Positions 9,303-18,873 of a DNA stretch of 64,000 nucleotides are shown one piece after another. A model generated the notes under the pieces. The model ran no database searches. It was not told the DNA's origin and saw only the letters and a program-made list of their open reading frames with translations. Source of the DNA: Ignavibacteria bacterium (GTDB lineage Bacteria; Bacteroidota; Ignavibacteria; Tepidaquicellales; Tepidaquicellaceae). The stretch lies in contig JADJMZ010000001.1 in assembly GCA_016709315.1 (NCBI GenBank), positions 1,244,613-1,308,612 on the forward strand, in the 5' to 3' direction. Position 1 is the stretch's first letter; each line of letters begins with the position of its first letter. The position numbers and the translations under genes are program-made.

Positions 9303-10055
9303 ATGCAAAATCATCCTTTGAAATACATTGATAAAATAAAAAATAAGTTTAAAAAGAAAAAACCTGTCCGTAAACTTTCATCCCGTGAAGCATACCGGTT
9401 ATGGTCTTCATTTTATGATGATCAGCCCGATAATGCGGTACTTTTTCTTGAAGAAAAATTGTTTACAGAAATGATATCTGCTATAACATTTAAAGATAAA
9501 AAAATACTCGACATTGGCTGCGGCACAGGGAGGCACTGGAAAGAATTATTAAGCTTTGATCCGGCAGGAGTGACCGGAGTTGACAGTTCGGGTGAAATGC
9601 TCAGTAAACTATTAAGTAAATTCCCGGGATCTACGGTTTATGTTTCAGATAACAATTCACTTGAATCTCTGAAAGACTGTTCGTTTGATATTGTGATATC
9701 AACACTTACAATAGGACATATAAAAGAAATCGAAAAATATTTTTATGAATGGAATAAAAAACTCAGGCCAGGAGGTGAAATAATTATAACTGATTTTCAT
9801 CCTGATGCATTTTCATCAGGTATGAAAAGAAGTTTTCCTTTGAAAAACGAAGTGATAGAAGTTGAAAACTATTTATATGATATCGCATTTCTGAATAAAA
9901 TATTTTCAGAATTAAAGTGGGATGTGATTTCGCTTTATCAAAAAGCAATTGACAACGATGTCAGACATTTATTCGAGAAGCAAAACTTTACTTCCGCATT
10001 CAGTAAATATTTCGGAACTCCGCTGATCACAGGTATTCATCTGAAAAAAAAGTGA
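9303..10055 (+). CDS. Class I SAM-dependent methyltransferase (Methyltransf_11 type)
   Basis: 250 residues. ILDIGCGTGRHW (from about residue 68) is SAM motif I, VTGVDSSGEMLSKL is motif II, and FDIVISTLTIGHI is motif IV. The length and motif spacing fit the UbiE/COQ5-like group that methylates small molecules, lipids or glycans. The first 40 residues are basic (KKKKPVRK), possibly contacting a polyanionic or membrane substrate. The start lies 3 bases after the GT9 stop; the stop overlaps the amidohydrolase start (GTGA), which argues for co-translation. It is the second methyltransferase in the same operon and is not closely similar to the first. Confidence 0.87.
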   Translation: MQNHPLKYIDKIKNKFKKKKPVRKLSSREAYRLWSSFYDDQPDNAVLFLEEKLFTEMISAITFKDKKILDIGCGTGRHWKELLSFDPAGVTGVDSSGEMLSKLLSKFPGSTVYVSDNNSLESLKDCSFDIVISTLTIGHIKEIEKYFYEWNKKLRPGGEIIITDFHPDAFSSGMKRSFPLKNEVIEVENYLYDIAFLNKIFSELKWDVISLYQKAIDNDVRHLFEKQNFTSAFSKYFGTPLITGIHLKKK

Positions 10056-11224
10056 TATTAAAAAATCTGCATATTGTAGGCAAAGACAGTGATAGTATGG
10101 ATATACATATTAAAGGCGATACTATTGTAAGTATAAGAAATTCCACAGATAAAGATATTTTTAATGATGATATAAAACTAAATTTTGAAAACTGTATTGC
10201 ATTTCCCGGACTCATAAATTCACATGATCATCTGGAATATAATCTGTATCCCCGCCTTGGTCATAAAATTTACAGGGATTATGTAGAATGGGGAAATGAC
10301 ATACACATAAAGGATAAAGAATTAATAAATTCAATCGAGTCCGTTCCGGCAGAACTGAGATTACAATACGGAGTAATTAAAAATTTAATTTGCGGTGTTA
10401 CGTCCGTTGCGCATCACGGTTCGTATAATCCTGCATTGAATTATTCGCCTGTCACAATTATAAGAAAAGGTACATGCATTCATTCAGTCCGTCTTGGCGG
10501 CAGATGGAAATATAAAATTAATTTACCAAAAAGCGGAGAGCCGTACACCATACATACCGGAGAGGGAACGAATACTGAATCCTCAAGGGAGATCGACCAG
10601 CTCATACGATGGAATTTATTCAACAGAAGACTGATAGGCATACACGGAATAGCGATGACAGAAGAGCAGAGTAAAAATTTTTCAGCAGTAATATGGTGTC
10701 CTGATTCAAATATATTTTTATTTGGCAAGACTGCCGATATAATTTCATTAAAAAAGAATACAGCGATATTGTTTGGGACTGATTCTACGCTTACAGCTGA
10801 CGGAAACATTTTCGAGAACTTAAGAACTGCAAGGAAACTGAATTTGCTTAGCGACACGGAACTTTTCCATTCTTTAACTAAGACAGCCGCAGAAGTCTGG
10901 GGTTTAAATAACTGCGGCAGCATTGAAGAAGGAAAAATTACGGACATAGTTATAGCCAGGCAAAATTCGGACAATATTTATGAGTCATTCTACAATACCA
11001 ATCCTGAGGACATACTATTAATTTTAAAAAACGGAGAAGTTGTTCTATTTGACCGGACAATAAAAGAATCCCTAAGAGGAGTGATGAAGCATACAAAGAG
11101 TTTTAATGAAATTAATATCAAAGGACATATTAAATATGCAGATTATCCAGTCGGAGAAATAATAAAAAAACTCAAAGCGCTGAAAACAGGAACAGAAATT
11201 CATTTAAATGATAATTTTATTTAA
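10052..11224 (+). CDS. Amidohydrolase-superfamily deaminase-like enzyme
   Basis: 390 residues from GTG 10052, overlapping the previous stop. The metal site of the cytosine/guanine deaminase-like subgroup is visible in order: H58-D-H60 (NSHDHLEY), H121/H122 (VAHHGS), H168 (IHTGEG), H198 (IGIHGIA) and D244 (FGTDSTLT). The flanking sub-domain ends in the usual 'G.I..GK.TDIVI' pattern (GSIEEGKITDIVIA). Such enzymes hydrolyse C-N bonds on heterocycles or amides and act in the cytoplasm. It is the last gene of the operon, followed by a 74-base gap to the converging MFS gene. It may trim or activate a nucleobase-like intermediate, consistent with a nucleotidyltransferase in the same operon, but that is inference. 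Confidence 0.85.
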   Translation: MILKNLHIVGKDSDSMDIHIKGDTIVSIRNSTDKDIFNDDIKLNFENCIAFPGLINSHDHLEYNLYPRLGHKIYRDYVEWGNDIHIKDKELINSIESVPAELRLQYGVIKNLICGVTSVAHHGSYNPALNYSPVTIIRKGTCIHSVRLGGRWKYKINLPKSGEPYTIHTGEGTNTESSREIDQLIRWNLFNRRLIGIHGIAMTEEQSKNFSAVIWCPDSNIFLFGKTADIISLKKNTAILFGTDSTLTADGNIFENLRTARKLNLLSDTELFHSLTKTAAEVWGLNNCGSIEEGKITDIVIARQNSDNIYESFYNTNPEDILLILKNGEVVLFDRTIKESLRGVMKHTKSFNEINIKGHIKYADYPVGEIIKKLKALKTGTEIHLNDNFI

Positions 11225-11298
11225 TATTGTAAACACGAAATGTATAGATGCCCAAATTAGGCGTCACTATGTAAAAACTTTTTGAATCTGTAAAATTT

Positions 11299-12555
11299 TC
11301 AGATGACTTTTTTGTACTCGGTGAAATCTTTTTTAATCCTGTCTCTGTAAAAATAGACCAGCACGCCGAAAAGGAATACGATGAAAGCTCCCGTTCTGAT
11401 TGCAAAACCGGTTCCCATATTTTCGGAGAGAAGTCCTACCTCGAAATTTCCCAGAGGAGTCAGTCCCATGAACATAAAGATATAAATACTAAGTACGCGT
11501 CCGCGGAATTCACTCTTAACGAGTCTTTGAATGGTAGTGTTTATCATTGCGAACTGTGAAAGCAATCCGAATCCTGCAAAGAAAAGCAGAACCAGAGCTA
11601 ATGTGAGATTTGTCGTAAAGCTGAATAATATTATGCAGACCGAAAAAAGTGTGTTCCCTCCGAGTATGAAATAAACTGAAGAAACTTTCTTTGAGAACAA
11701 GCCGATGAGAAGCGTAGCGCTCAATGCTCCGAGACCTCCGGCAGCATACATATAACCAAGTCCGGCAGCATCAAGATAAAATTCATTAGCTGCGATCAAA
11801 GGCATTACGGTAGAGTAAGACCATCCGAATACGGATGAAACTGCCGTGAATATTATCAGCATTCTTATTATCGGATGTGAAAACGAATAGACAAGACCTT
11901 CCTTTATAGCAGTAAGAGTCCCTGTTTTCTTTTCTGCGATTATACTTTCAATGTTCATAGACCACAGAGCGGCAATTACAGCAATATAGCTTAAACCATT
12001 GATCAGAAAAGCTCCGCCTGTACCAATCCATGCAATGAGTAATCCTGCAATACCCGGACCGATGACACGCGCTGCATTGAATGTTGCTGAGTTAAGAGCA
12101 ATAGCGGAAGGGATCTGATCTTTGAATACAAGTTCGGCTACGAATGCCTGCCTTGCGGGAATATCTATCGCTGCGACAGTTCCCATTAAAAAAGCAATTA
12201 TCGCTATTTCCCAGATATTGATCACATTGAATACAGTCAGAATGCCGAGAGTTATTGCAAGTATCATTGCGGATCCCTGTGTGATAAAAAGTATCTTCTT
12301 TTTCGGAAATCTGTCAACGATAACGCCTCCGAATAAAGTAAAGAATAATGAAGGAAGCGAGCCAAGAGCAGTTATAAGTCCTATCAGAAAAGCTGAGTTG
12401 GTCATTTTCAAAACAAGCCATCCGAGCGCAACTATCTGCAGCCATGTTCCTATGAGAGAAATCAGTTGTCCGCTGAAATATAATTTATAATTTCTGCTTT
12501 TGAAAGCTGGGAAAGCTGTTATTAATATATTTGTTAACTTAGAATTATCCGGCAT
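11299..12555 (-). CDS. MFS exporter (MFS_3/EntS-like)
   Basis: 418 residues with twelve predicted membrane helices. The N-terminus has FKSRNYKLYFSGQLISLIGTW, the family's typical opening, then the loop GGVIVDRFPKKKILFITQ (motif A 'G.l.DR..rk..l') after helix 2. DIPARQAFVAELV is typical of the MFS_3 group that includes enterobactin and macrolide exporters. The tail is basic (YRDRIKKDFTEYKKVI). It converges with the biosynthetic operon, ending 74 bases from its last gene, so it could export the operon's product or simply be a neighbour. There is no regulator next to it. Confidence 0.88.
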   Translation of the reverse strand: MPDNSKLTNILITAFPAFKSRNYKLYFSGQLISLIGTWLQIVALGWLVLKMTNSAFLIGLITALGSLPSLFFTLFGGVIVDRFPKKKILFITQGSAMILAITLGILTVFNVINIWEIAIIAFLMGTVAAIDIPARQAFVAELVFKDQIPSAIALNSATFNAARVIGPGIAGLLIAWIGTGGAFLINGLSYIAVIAALWSMNIESIIAEKKTGTLTAIKEGLVYSFSHPIIRMLIIFTAVSSVFGWSYSTVMPLIAANEFYLDAAGLGYMYAAGGLGALSATLLIGLFSKKVSSVYFILGGNTLFSVCIILFSFTTNLTLALVLLFFAGFGLLSQFAMINTTIQRLVKSEFRGRVLSIYIFMFMGLTPLGNFEVGLLSENMGTGFAIRTGAFIVFLFGVLVYFYRDRIKKDFTEYKKVI

Positions 12556-12704
12556 AAAATTATCGCAGAATTTTATTGATATGAAATTAATGTATCAGAT
12601 TAAAATTTCATTTGCAAAAGAATTTAACGATAGGTGAGACTAATTTCTAATTAAATATTTTGGGAAAGTTGTGAAATGATTCAATACTGTACCGAACTTA
12701 ATTT

Positions 12705-12808
12705 TAACGCCGAGACTCTCGCTTAGCGAGGCAAGCAGAGACGCAGAGGCTCTCATTGTCTCTGTGTCACTGTGTTGAAAATGATTAATTGTTTTGAGAC
12801 ACTCTCTT
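12705..12808. repeat. Dispersed intergenic repeat, copy A
   Basis: The 311-base gap 12556-12866 holds no gene. It contains CTCGC-TTA-GCGAG (12718-12730), a GCAGAGACGCAGAGG tract with partial complements (CTCTGTGTC), and GTTTTGAGACACTCTCTT at 12791-12808. The last 18-mer recurs at 38335 (one change) and at 59467 (identical), each time at the right end of a tract with inverted or self-complementary sequence. Confidence 0.65.
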
Positions 12809-12866
12809 CAGGCGTAGAGATTGGAACGAGAAGTAATAATTAATAATTTTAAAAATCATATACATA

Positions 12867-14837
12867 TCACTTCACATATACCATTTTTCCGGTCTTTGAA
12901 AAAAGTAAATTAGTTTCTTCATAATCCATTGCTTCAATAGAGTATAAATATATTCCTGATGATAGACCTGCAGGAATAAATTCAGTTCTGTGGTCGCCTT
13001 CTCTCTGTTTTTCATTTATCAGAACTGTTATCTCTTTCCCCAGAAGATCATAAATTCTGATCTTTACAAACGAAGGTTTGCCGAGCTGATAAGATATAGT
13101 AGTGGAAGGATTGAAAGGATTCGGATAATTCTGATATAAAATAAAATTCACAGGTAGTATATTTTCACCGCGTACATCTTTAAGGATATAATTGTATGGA
13201 TCTATTTTAAAATTTACTGGTCTGCTGCTGAGATCAAAATCAAATATCTGAAACTGCGAATTATTGAATACAGTAAAAATCGTATCACCTGTCAGAGTCA
13301 TAATTTTAATTTTCATTGGCATTGAAAAGAAAGAAGGACTGGAGTTTACATCCTGAAGTATTTCAATAGAAGCTCTGTACTGAGCTGTCCCTGTGTTTGT
13401 AACGGTCCAGCTAACATTGTACTTCGGATAATTCTCGCCGTAAATCCATTCATTGAAAAAATAACTCAGATCGGATCCGTAAACACTTTCCGCAACATTC
13501 TGAAAATCTTCCGTGACTGCAGTTTTGTATGCAAGAGAAGTATCGGACACATAATTTCTAATGATACTGAAAAAAACCGAATCTCCTGTAATGCCTCTTA
13601 ACATGTGAAGGACAGAGCATCCTTTGGCATAACTTCTGTTACCGCTGAATATTTGTTCTATAGAATTTACATCCTGAACATAAACAGATCCCGTGGCGAG
13701 CTTTGAATCTGAAAATCTGAATTTAATAAACTCATCATAGGCAGATGCACCGAATGTATTTTCCTGATAGATCGCTTCGCCGTAAGTTGCAAAGCCCTCA
13801 TTGAGCCAGATATTTTCCCAGTTGCGGCAGGTTATCTTATCACCGAACCACTGGTGCGCAAGTTCGTGAGCAATAATATTGTCAAAGAAAGCACCCATCG
13901 AAGAAATTGTCTGATGCTCCATTCCGGCATTCCTGCCAAATTCAGCATGTCCGTATTTTTCACTTATAAAAGGATACAAGCCGAATTTTAAGGAAAACAA
14001 TTCAAGCATGTAATTTGTTTTATCAAGCTGAGGTTTGAGTGATTCCAGGTTTTCGGGATAAATATAATTCACAACTGGCATTGAATCACTGAGCGAATAT
14101 CTGAAGAAAGAGTTATACTGCTCATAATTAGAAATGGCAAGAGAGATAAGATAATTAGCGATAGGGTATGAATTATGCCATTTGAAAGTATGCGTACCGT
14201 CGGAATTATTTTCAACGTTTTTCAATATTCCGTTTGAAACAGCAGTCAGATCGTCTGCGCATCTCAGCCAAACATCAGAAGAATCAGCTTTATCAGAAGG
14301 AACATTTTTGCAGGGAAACCAGTCGCTCGAACCGAAGGGTTCGCTAAGATTCCAAACCGAAGGTTCATTATTATGTGAGCCGAAAATAAAACTTCCGAAT
14401 CCTGTAGGAACAGGCACGCCTCTGTAGTAAATTGTCACCTGGATATCGTCTCCTGAATTCACGGAAGAAGCAAGACTTATATTCACTCTGTCCATCAGAT
14501 GAGAAAATAAAAGTCTTTGATTTCCTGAGATAACGGAATCTATTGTAAGATTATTACTGAGATCATAAAAAACTTCGGAAAGATTATTTACAAGAGATAT
14601 GCTGTTTATAGAAACTTCACCTGTTAAGTAATCAGGGTTATTAGTAATTTTAAGATAAAGTTTATAATAAATTACATTAACGTTAGTATCGCTTTTGTAA
14701 TCAGATCTTAAGCGCTTAACTTGTTCAGAATGAATGTCTCTTTCAATATCTGACACTGATATTTCATTTGTCTGAGACAGTGAAACTGAGACGGAAAGAA
14801 TAATGAATACTGACAAATATAAAATACTCTTAGCCAT
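12867..14837 (-). CDS. Secreted M1-family aminopeptidase with T9SS sorting domain
   Basis: 656 residues. The N-terminus is a signal peptide (ILYLSVFIILSVSVSLSQ). The zinc site is HELAHQWFGDK near residue 322 (HExxH) followed by NEGFATYGE about 20 residues later, giving the third ligand Glu. The substrate-binding GxMEN region appears as NAGMEHQT, a variant seen in distant M1 peptidases. The enzyme cleaves N-terminal residues from peptides. The C-terminus (from about residue 570) is a T9SS type A sorting domain: QNYPNPFNPSTTISYQL ... FVKIRIYDLLGKEI ... GIYLYSIEA, so it is exported by the type IX system and retained or released at the surface. It starts 13 bases downstream of the beta-barrel-like gene, so the two are probably co-transcribed. 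Confidence 0.9.
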   Translation of the reverse strand: MAKSILYLSVFIILSVSVSLSQTNEISVSDIERDIHSEQVKRLRSDYKSDTNVNVIYYKLYLKITNNPDYLTGEVSINSISLVNNLSEVFYDLSNNLTIDSVISGNQRLLFSHLMDRVNISLASSVNSGDDIQVTIYYRGVPVPTGFGSFIFGSHNNEPSVWNLSEPFGSSDWFPCKNVPSDKADSSDVWLRCADDLTAVSNGILKNVENNSDGTHTFKWHNSYPIANYLISLAISNYEQYNSFFRYSLSDSMPVVNYIYPENLESLKPQLDKTNYMLELFSLKFGLYPFISEKYGHAEFGRNAGMEHQTISSMGAFFDNIIAHELAHQWFGDKITCRNWENIWLNEGFATYGEAIYQENTFGASAYDEFIKFRFSDSKLATGSVYVQDVNSIEQIFSGNRSYAKGCSVLHMLRGITGDSVFFSIIRNYVSDTSLAYKTAVTEDFQNVAESVYGSDLSYFFNEWIYGENYPKYNVSWTVTNTGTAQYRASIEILQDVNSSPSFFSMPMKIKIMTLTGDTIFTVFNNSQFQIFDFDLSSRPVNFKIDPYNYILKDVRGENILPVNFILYQNYPNPFNPSTTISYQLGKPSFVKIRIYDLLGKEITVLINEKQREGDHRTEFIPAGLSSGIYLYSIEAMDYEETNLLFSKTGKMVYVK

Positions 14838-14850
14838 ATCAGAAAATTTT

Positions 14851-15753
14851 TTATAGGAAGAACAGATATCTGAAGCTGAACAGCAAGCCAGTAGATCTTT
14901 TGCCTATCTGAGTTTCAGCATACTCATTGGAATGCACCGGGATTTTATAAGAGAGTTCAGTCATAATTGACGAAAGGAAAATCGCCTGAATTCCGAGATA
15001 TGTATCAACTCTGAAACCACCGGAGTTAGCAATTTCATCACCGAGAAATTTATTTTTATAAAAGTAGTAAGCTTTAGATTCCGAGTAAACATTTATATTA
15101 ACATCATTATAGCTTTTATATTGTTTCGGAAGGACAAGGTATCCTAAAGCTAAAGACCAGTCGAAATAATTTCCGAATTTAAAATCGCTTTTGGGAATAT
15201 TTATATTGAATCCCATTTCACCTGTAATAGCAAGTTTTTTTATGAGATTTGTAACGATGATATCATTTTTAAAAGTATAATTATCAGTAGTGTGGAAATC
15301 AACTGAAGGAACTGTGATATCATTAATGAAATTATAAAACTTCACCTTGTGTCCGGGATGCAGTTCATATTCCAGCTGATCTCCTACGATCGGTTTTGCA
15401 TTCACGGGGATAACAGCGCCGGTCTGAGCTGCAAATCTCAGGTGATAGTTCTTCTTATCAATATCATGAATCCTGTATCGTACAGCTCCTTCATAATTAC
15501 CAATAAATTTATAATCGTTTTCAAGAGTATAGAATACACTGTTGTAAAGAGTAAGATTCCCGAGAATGCCATAATTTATTTCAAATGAATTATGGAAATA
15601 TTTAAAATTATCATAACTCATTACATTATTCCTGAATTCAATTCTGTGTCTGGATAAATTCGCTGCCGGGTGACTCATTATATACAGCTCCTGTGAAAAA
15701 ACGGTATTGCATAAAAGGAACAGGAAAATCAGTAGATGACCTTTCATTGACAT
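14851..15753 (-). CDS. Signal-peptide protein, probable outer-membrane beta-structure
   Basis: 300 residues; M1 or M3 could be the start (MSMKGHLLIFLFLLCNTVFSQ), both giving a clear signal peptide. The mature part has regularly alternating hydrophobic/aromatic segments, many Tyr/Asn and a C-terminal strand ending in Phe (STGLLFSFRYLFFL), as expected for an outer-membrane barrel. No named family is recognised. It sits directly upstream of the M1 peptidase gene in the same direction (13-base gap), so it may be co-expressed with it. Function unknown. Confidence 0.6.
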   Translation of the reverse strand: MSMKGHLLIFLFLLCNTVFSQELYIMSHPAANLSRHRIEFRNNVMSYDNFKYFHNSFEINYGILGNLTLYNSVFYTLENDYKFIGNYEGAVRYRIHDIDKKNYHLRFAAQTGAVIPVNAKPIVGDQLEYELHPGHKVKFYNFINDITVPSVDFHTTDNYTFKNDIIVTNLIKKLAITGEMGFNINIPKSDFKFGNYFDWSLALGYLVLPKQYKSYNDVNINVYSESKAYYFYKNKFLGDEIANSGGFRVDTYLGIQAIFLSSIMTELSYKIPVHSNEYAETQIGKRSTGLLFSFRYLFFL

Positions 15754-15978
15754 AAATTTTTTTTCTTAAATTACGAATATATTTTTTGTAATACACTAAT
15801 AAATTTTTTCAATACCGGGAAAATGATTTAATACGTTTTAGTAAGACCTAAGTGATTAAAATTAGGGATGTATTTTGAATTATTGCATGTCAAGGAAAGC
15901 ATTCACCATTAGCAGAAGAAAATGGACTGAATATAATTTTATAATAGTCTAAATTCTTTGTTAATAATATTTTTACAA

Positions 15979-18855
15979 TTGGCGAAGAGAATTTCAAAAA
16001 AAGAAAAAGCTGTTAACGAAGAATTCAAAGATCCGAAAAAATATATAATAGTAAGAGGCGTTCGGGTTCATAATCTCAAGAATGTAAACCTTGATATTCC
16101 CAAGAACAAACTGACAGTCTTTACGGGAGTAAGCGGATCCGGAAAATCGTCGCTTGTTTTTGATACTATTTATGCAGAAGGACAGCGAAGATATGTGGAA
16201 AGTCTTTCTTCGTATGCGAGGCAGTTTCTCGAAAGGATAAACAAGCCGGATGTTGATTTTATGGCGGGACTTGCTCCTTCAATGGCAATCGAACAAAAGA
16301 CACAGATCAAGAATCCGAGATCTACAGTCGGGACAACGACAGAGATATACGATTATCTAAGACTTCTTTTTGCAAGAATCGGAAAAATATATTCACCGGT
16401 CAGTAATACCGTAGTAACCAAAGACTCTCCCGAAAGCATTATAAATGAACTTTCATCAATAGCCGGAGCCGGAAAAGTAAAAATATATATTCTCATCGAA
16501 CTTAATTTTATCAGCGCTGATGATTTCCGTCAGAAGGCAAAGGAACTGCTTTCAAAAGGATTTTACAGAATTATTTCGGACAATAATATTATTGATCTGA
16601 ATGATTCTGATGATGCAAGTTTCAAAGATACAGAAGCATCAATTCTGAAAGCAAAAGAAAATGGCGTACTTACTGACAGGATAAGTTTTGATCCTAAAGA
16701 TGATGAGTCAGTCACGAGACTTAATGATTCGATCGAACTTGCATACAATGAAAGCGAAGGATTTGTAACTGTCAGAGTATTTAAGGAAGATAAACATTAT
16801 GACCTGAAGTTCAGCAGATATCTTGAAAAAGACGGAATCAAATTCGAAGAACCTTCTCCGCGACTTTTTTCATTCAATAATCCTTACGGAGCCTGTGAGA
16901 AATGCCAGGGTTTCGGAAAGACAATGGATATAGATATGGAACTTGTAATTCCTGACAGAAAGAAAACTGTTTTCAACGGAGCGATAGCCATATTCACAAC
17001 TCCAAAACATTCCGAGAATTTAACTGATCTAATAGCGGAAGCCGAAGATTACGGATTTGATATTCATTGTCCTGTTAACAAACTTAATGAAAAGCAGATG
17101 GAATTCCTTTTAAACGGAGGAAAGAAATATAAAGGACTGAATAAATTTTTTAAGATCATAGAAAGGGAAGCATCCTACAAGCTTCATTACAGGGTGTTAC
17201 TCAACAGATACAGGGCATATACAACGTGCAGCGAGTGCGGGGGTTCGAGACTCAGAAAGGAAGCTTTATATGTAAGGATAAATGAAAAGACGATTTTTAA
17301 TATTGTTAAGATGAAAATAAATGAAGCTTATGAATTTTTTCAGAAAATTAGTCTTAGCGAATACGACAGAAAAATTTCGGAAAGAATACTTGAAGAAATA
17401 ATTACGCGTCTGAAATATCTTAACGATGTCGGATTAAGTTACCTCTCACTTGACAGATTATCAAATTCACTGTCGGGAGGCGAATCACAGAGAATAAACC
17501 TTTCGACCTCGCTCGGATCTTCACTTGTAGGTTCGATCTATGTACTCGATGAACCATCTATAGGACTTCATCCGAGGGACAATCACAAGCTGATAAACAT
17601 TATGAAATCACTCAGAGATCTGGGGAATACAGTGCTTGTAGTAGAGCACGACAGTGAGATGATGAAAGAAGCAGATGAGATTGTTGACATGGGACCATTT
17701 GCAGGAGAAAAAGGAGGAGAGGTTACATTTCAGGGAAGCTATGATAAAATACTGAGGGATTCAAAATCACTCACGGGTAAATATTTAAGCGGCAAGATGA
17801 AGATAGAATATCCTGAAGCAAGAAGATTACTGCATAAAAACACAAAGTATCTTTGTATAAAAGGAGCAAGAGAAAACAATCTGAAGGATATTGATGTGAA
17901 GATACCGCTCGGAATGTTTGTATGTGTAACGGGAGTAAGCGGTTCAGGCAAATCAACACTTGTAAACAATATTCTGTACGGCGATCTTAAACGAAAGCTG
18001 GAAGGAAGTTATAATCACAGAATCGGCGAGCATGATGCGCTAACAGGATATGAATATTTAGATTCTGTGGAAATGATAGATCAGAATCCGATCGGCAAAA
18101 CGCCAAGAAGCAATCCTGTTACATACATAAAGGCGTTTGATATAATCAGGGATACATTTGCCGGTGTATCTGAATCCAAAAAGAGAAACCTGTATTCGGG
18201 ATATTTTTCATTTAACGTTCCGGGCGGACGATGCGAGACCTGCGAAGGCACAGGTGTGATAAGGATTGAAATGCAGTTTATGGCTGACATAATGCTTGAA
18301 TGCGAAACATGTTTCGGCAAAAGATATAAGCAGGAAGTCCTGGACATTAAGCTGAAAGGCAACGAAGGAATTCACAGGAATATAAGCGAAGTCCTTGAAA
18401 TGACTGTTCTGGAAGCAGTGGATTTTTTTAAACCGTATCCTAAGATAGTTAGTAAGCTGAAAGTTCTTGATAATGTCGGACTTGGATATTTAAGAGTCGG
18501 ACAGTCAGCGACTACATTATCCGGAGGCGAGTCTCAGAGAGTAAAGCTTGCATATCATCTTACATTTCAGGAAGAGGGGAGACATACACTTTTTGTATTT
18601 GACGAGCCGACTACGGGACTGCATTTTTATGATGTATCAAAGCTTCTGAAATGTTTTGAAGAGCTTATCAGGAACGGTAACTCCGTATTAGTGATTGAAC
18701 ATAATCTTGAAGTGATAAAATGCGCTGATTATATTATAGACCTCGGTCCTGAAAGCGGTGATGAAGGAGGTTATGTTGTCGCATCAGGAACTCCTGAAGA
18801 GATCATAAAAGAAAAAAGTTCTTATACCGGAAAATATCTTAAGAATGTTTTATAA
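15979..18855 (+). CDS. uvrA2: UvrA-type excinuclease ABC subunit A (paralogue, UvrA2-like)
   Basis: About 958 residues. No ATG lies before the conserved N-terminus; TTG at 15979 gives a natural start, and an earlier TTG at 15958 is possible. Both ABC modules are intact: GVSGSGKSSLVFDTIYAEGQRRY and GVSGSGKSTLVNNIL (Walker A), LSGGESQRINL and LSGGESQRVKL (signatures), and DEPSIGLH and DEPTTGLH (Walker B). The paired zinc modules are present (CEKC...CSEC; CETC...CETC). UvrA scans DNA for lesions with UvrB. This copy differs from the second uvrA in the window: 'DQNPIGKTPRSNPVTYIKAFDIIRD' and 'EMQFMADIMLECETC' resemble the second UvrA found in many Bacteroidota. Its role is probably a specialised damage or drug response. 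Confidence 0.88.
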   Translation: MAKRISKKEKAVNEEFKDPKKYIIVRGVRVHNLKNVNLDIPKNKLTVFTGVSGSGKSSLVFDTIYAEGQRRYVESLSSYARQFLERINKPDVDFMAGLAPSMAIEQKTQIKNPRSTVGTTTEIYDYLRLLFARIGKIYSPVSNTVVTKDSPESIINELSSIAGAGKVKIYILIELNFISADDFRQKAKELLSKGFYRIISDNNIIDLNDSDDASFKDTEASILKAKENGVLTDRISFDPKDDESVTRLNDSIELAYNESEGFVTVRVFKEDKHYDLKFSRYLEKDGIKFEEPSPRLFSFNNPYGACEKCQGFGKTMDIDMELVIPDRKKTVFNGAIAIFTTPKHSENLTDLIAEAEDYGFDIHCPVNKLNEKQMEFLLNGGKKYKGLNKFFKIIEREASYKLHYRVLLNRYRAYTTCSECGGSRLRKEALYVRINEKTIFNIVKMKINEAYEFFQKISLSEYDRKISERILEEIITRLKYLNDVGLSYLSLDRLSNSLSGGESQRINLSTSLGSSLVGSIYVLDEPSIGLHPRDNHKLINIMKSLRDLGNTVLVVEHDSEMMKEADEIVDMGPFAGEKGGEVTFQGSYDKILRDSKSLTGKYLSGKMKIEYPEARRLLHKNTKYLCIKGARENNLKDIDVKIPLGMFVCVTGVSGSGKSTLVNNILYGDLKRKLEGSYNHRIGEHDALTGYEYLDSVEMIDQNPIGKTPRSNPVTYIKAFDIIRDTFAGVSESKKRNLYSGYFSFNVPGGRCETCEGTGVIRIEMQFMADIMLECETCFGKRYKQEVLDIKLKGNEGIHRNISEVLEMTVLEAVDFFKPYPKIVSKLKVLDNVGLGYLRVGQSATTLSGGESQRVKLAYHLTFQEEGRHTLFVFDEPTTGLHFYDVSKLLKCFEELIRNGNSVLVIEHNLEVIKCADYIIDLGPESGDEGGYVVASGTPEEIIKEKSSYTGKYLKNVL

Positions 18856-18873
18856 ATTAATTTTAAATTTACT

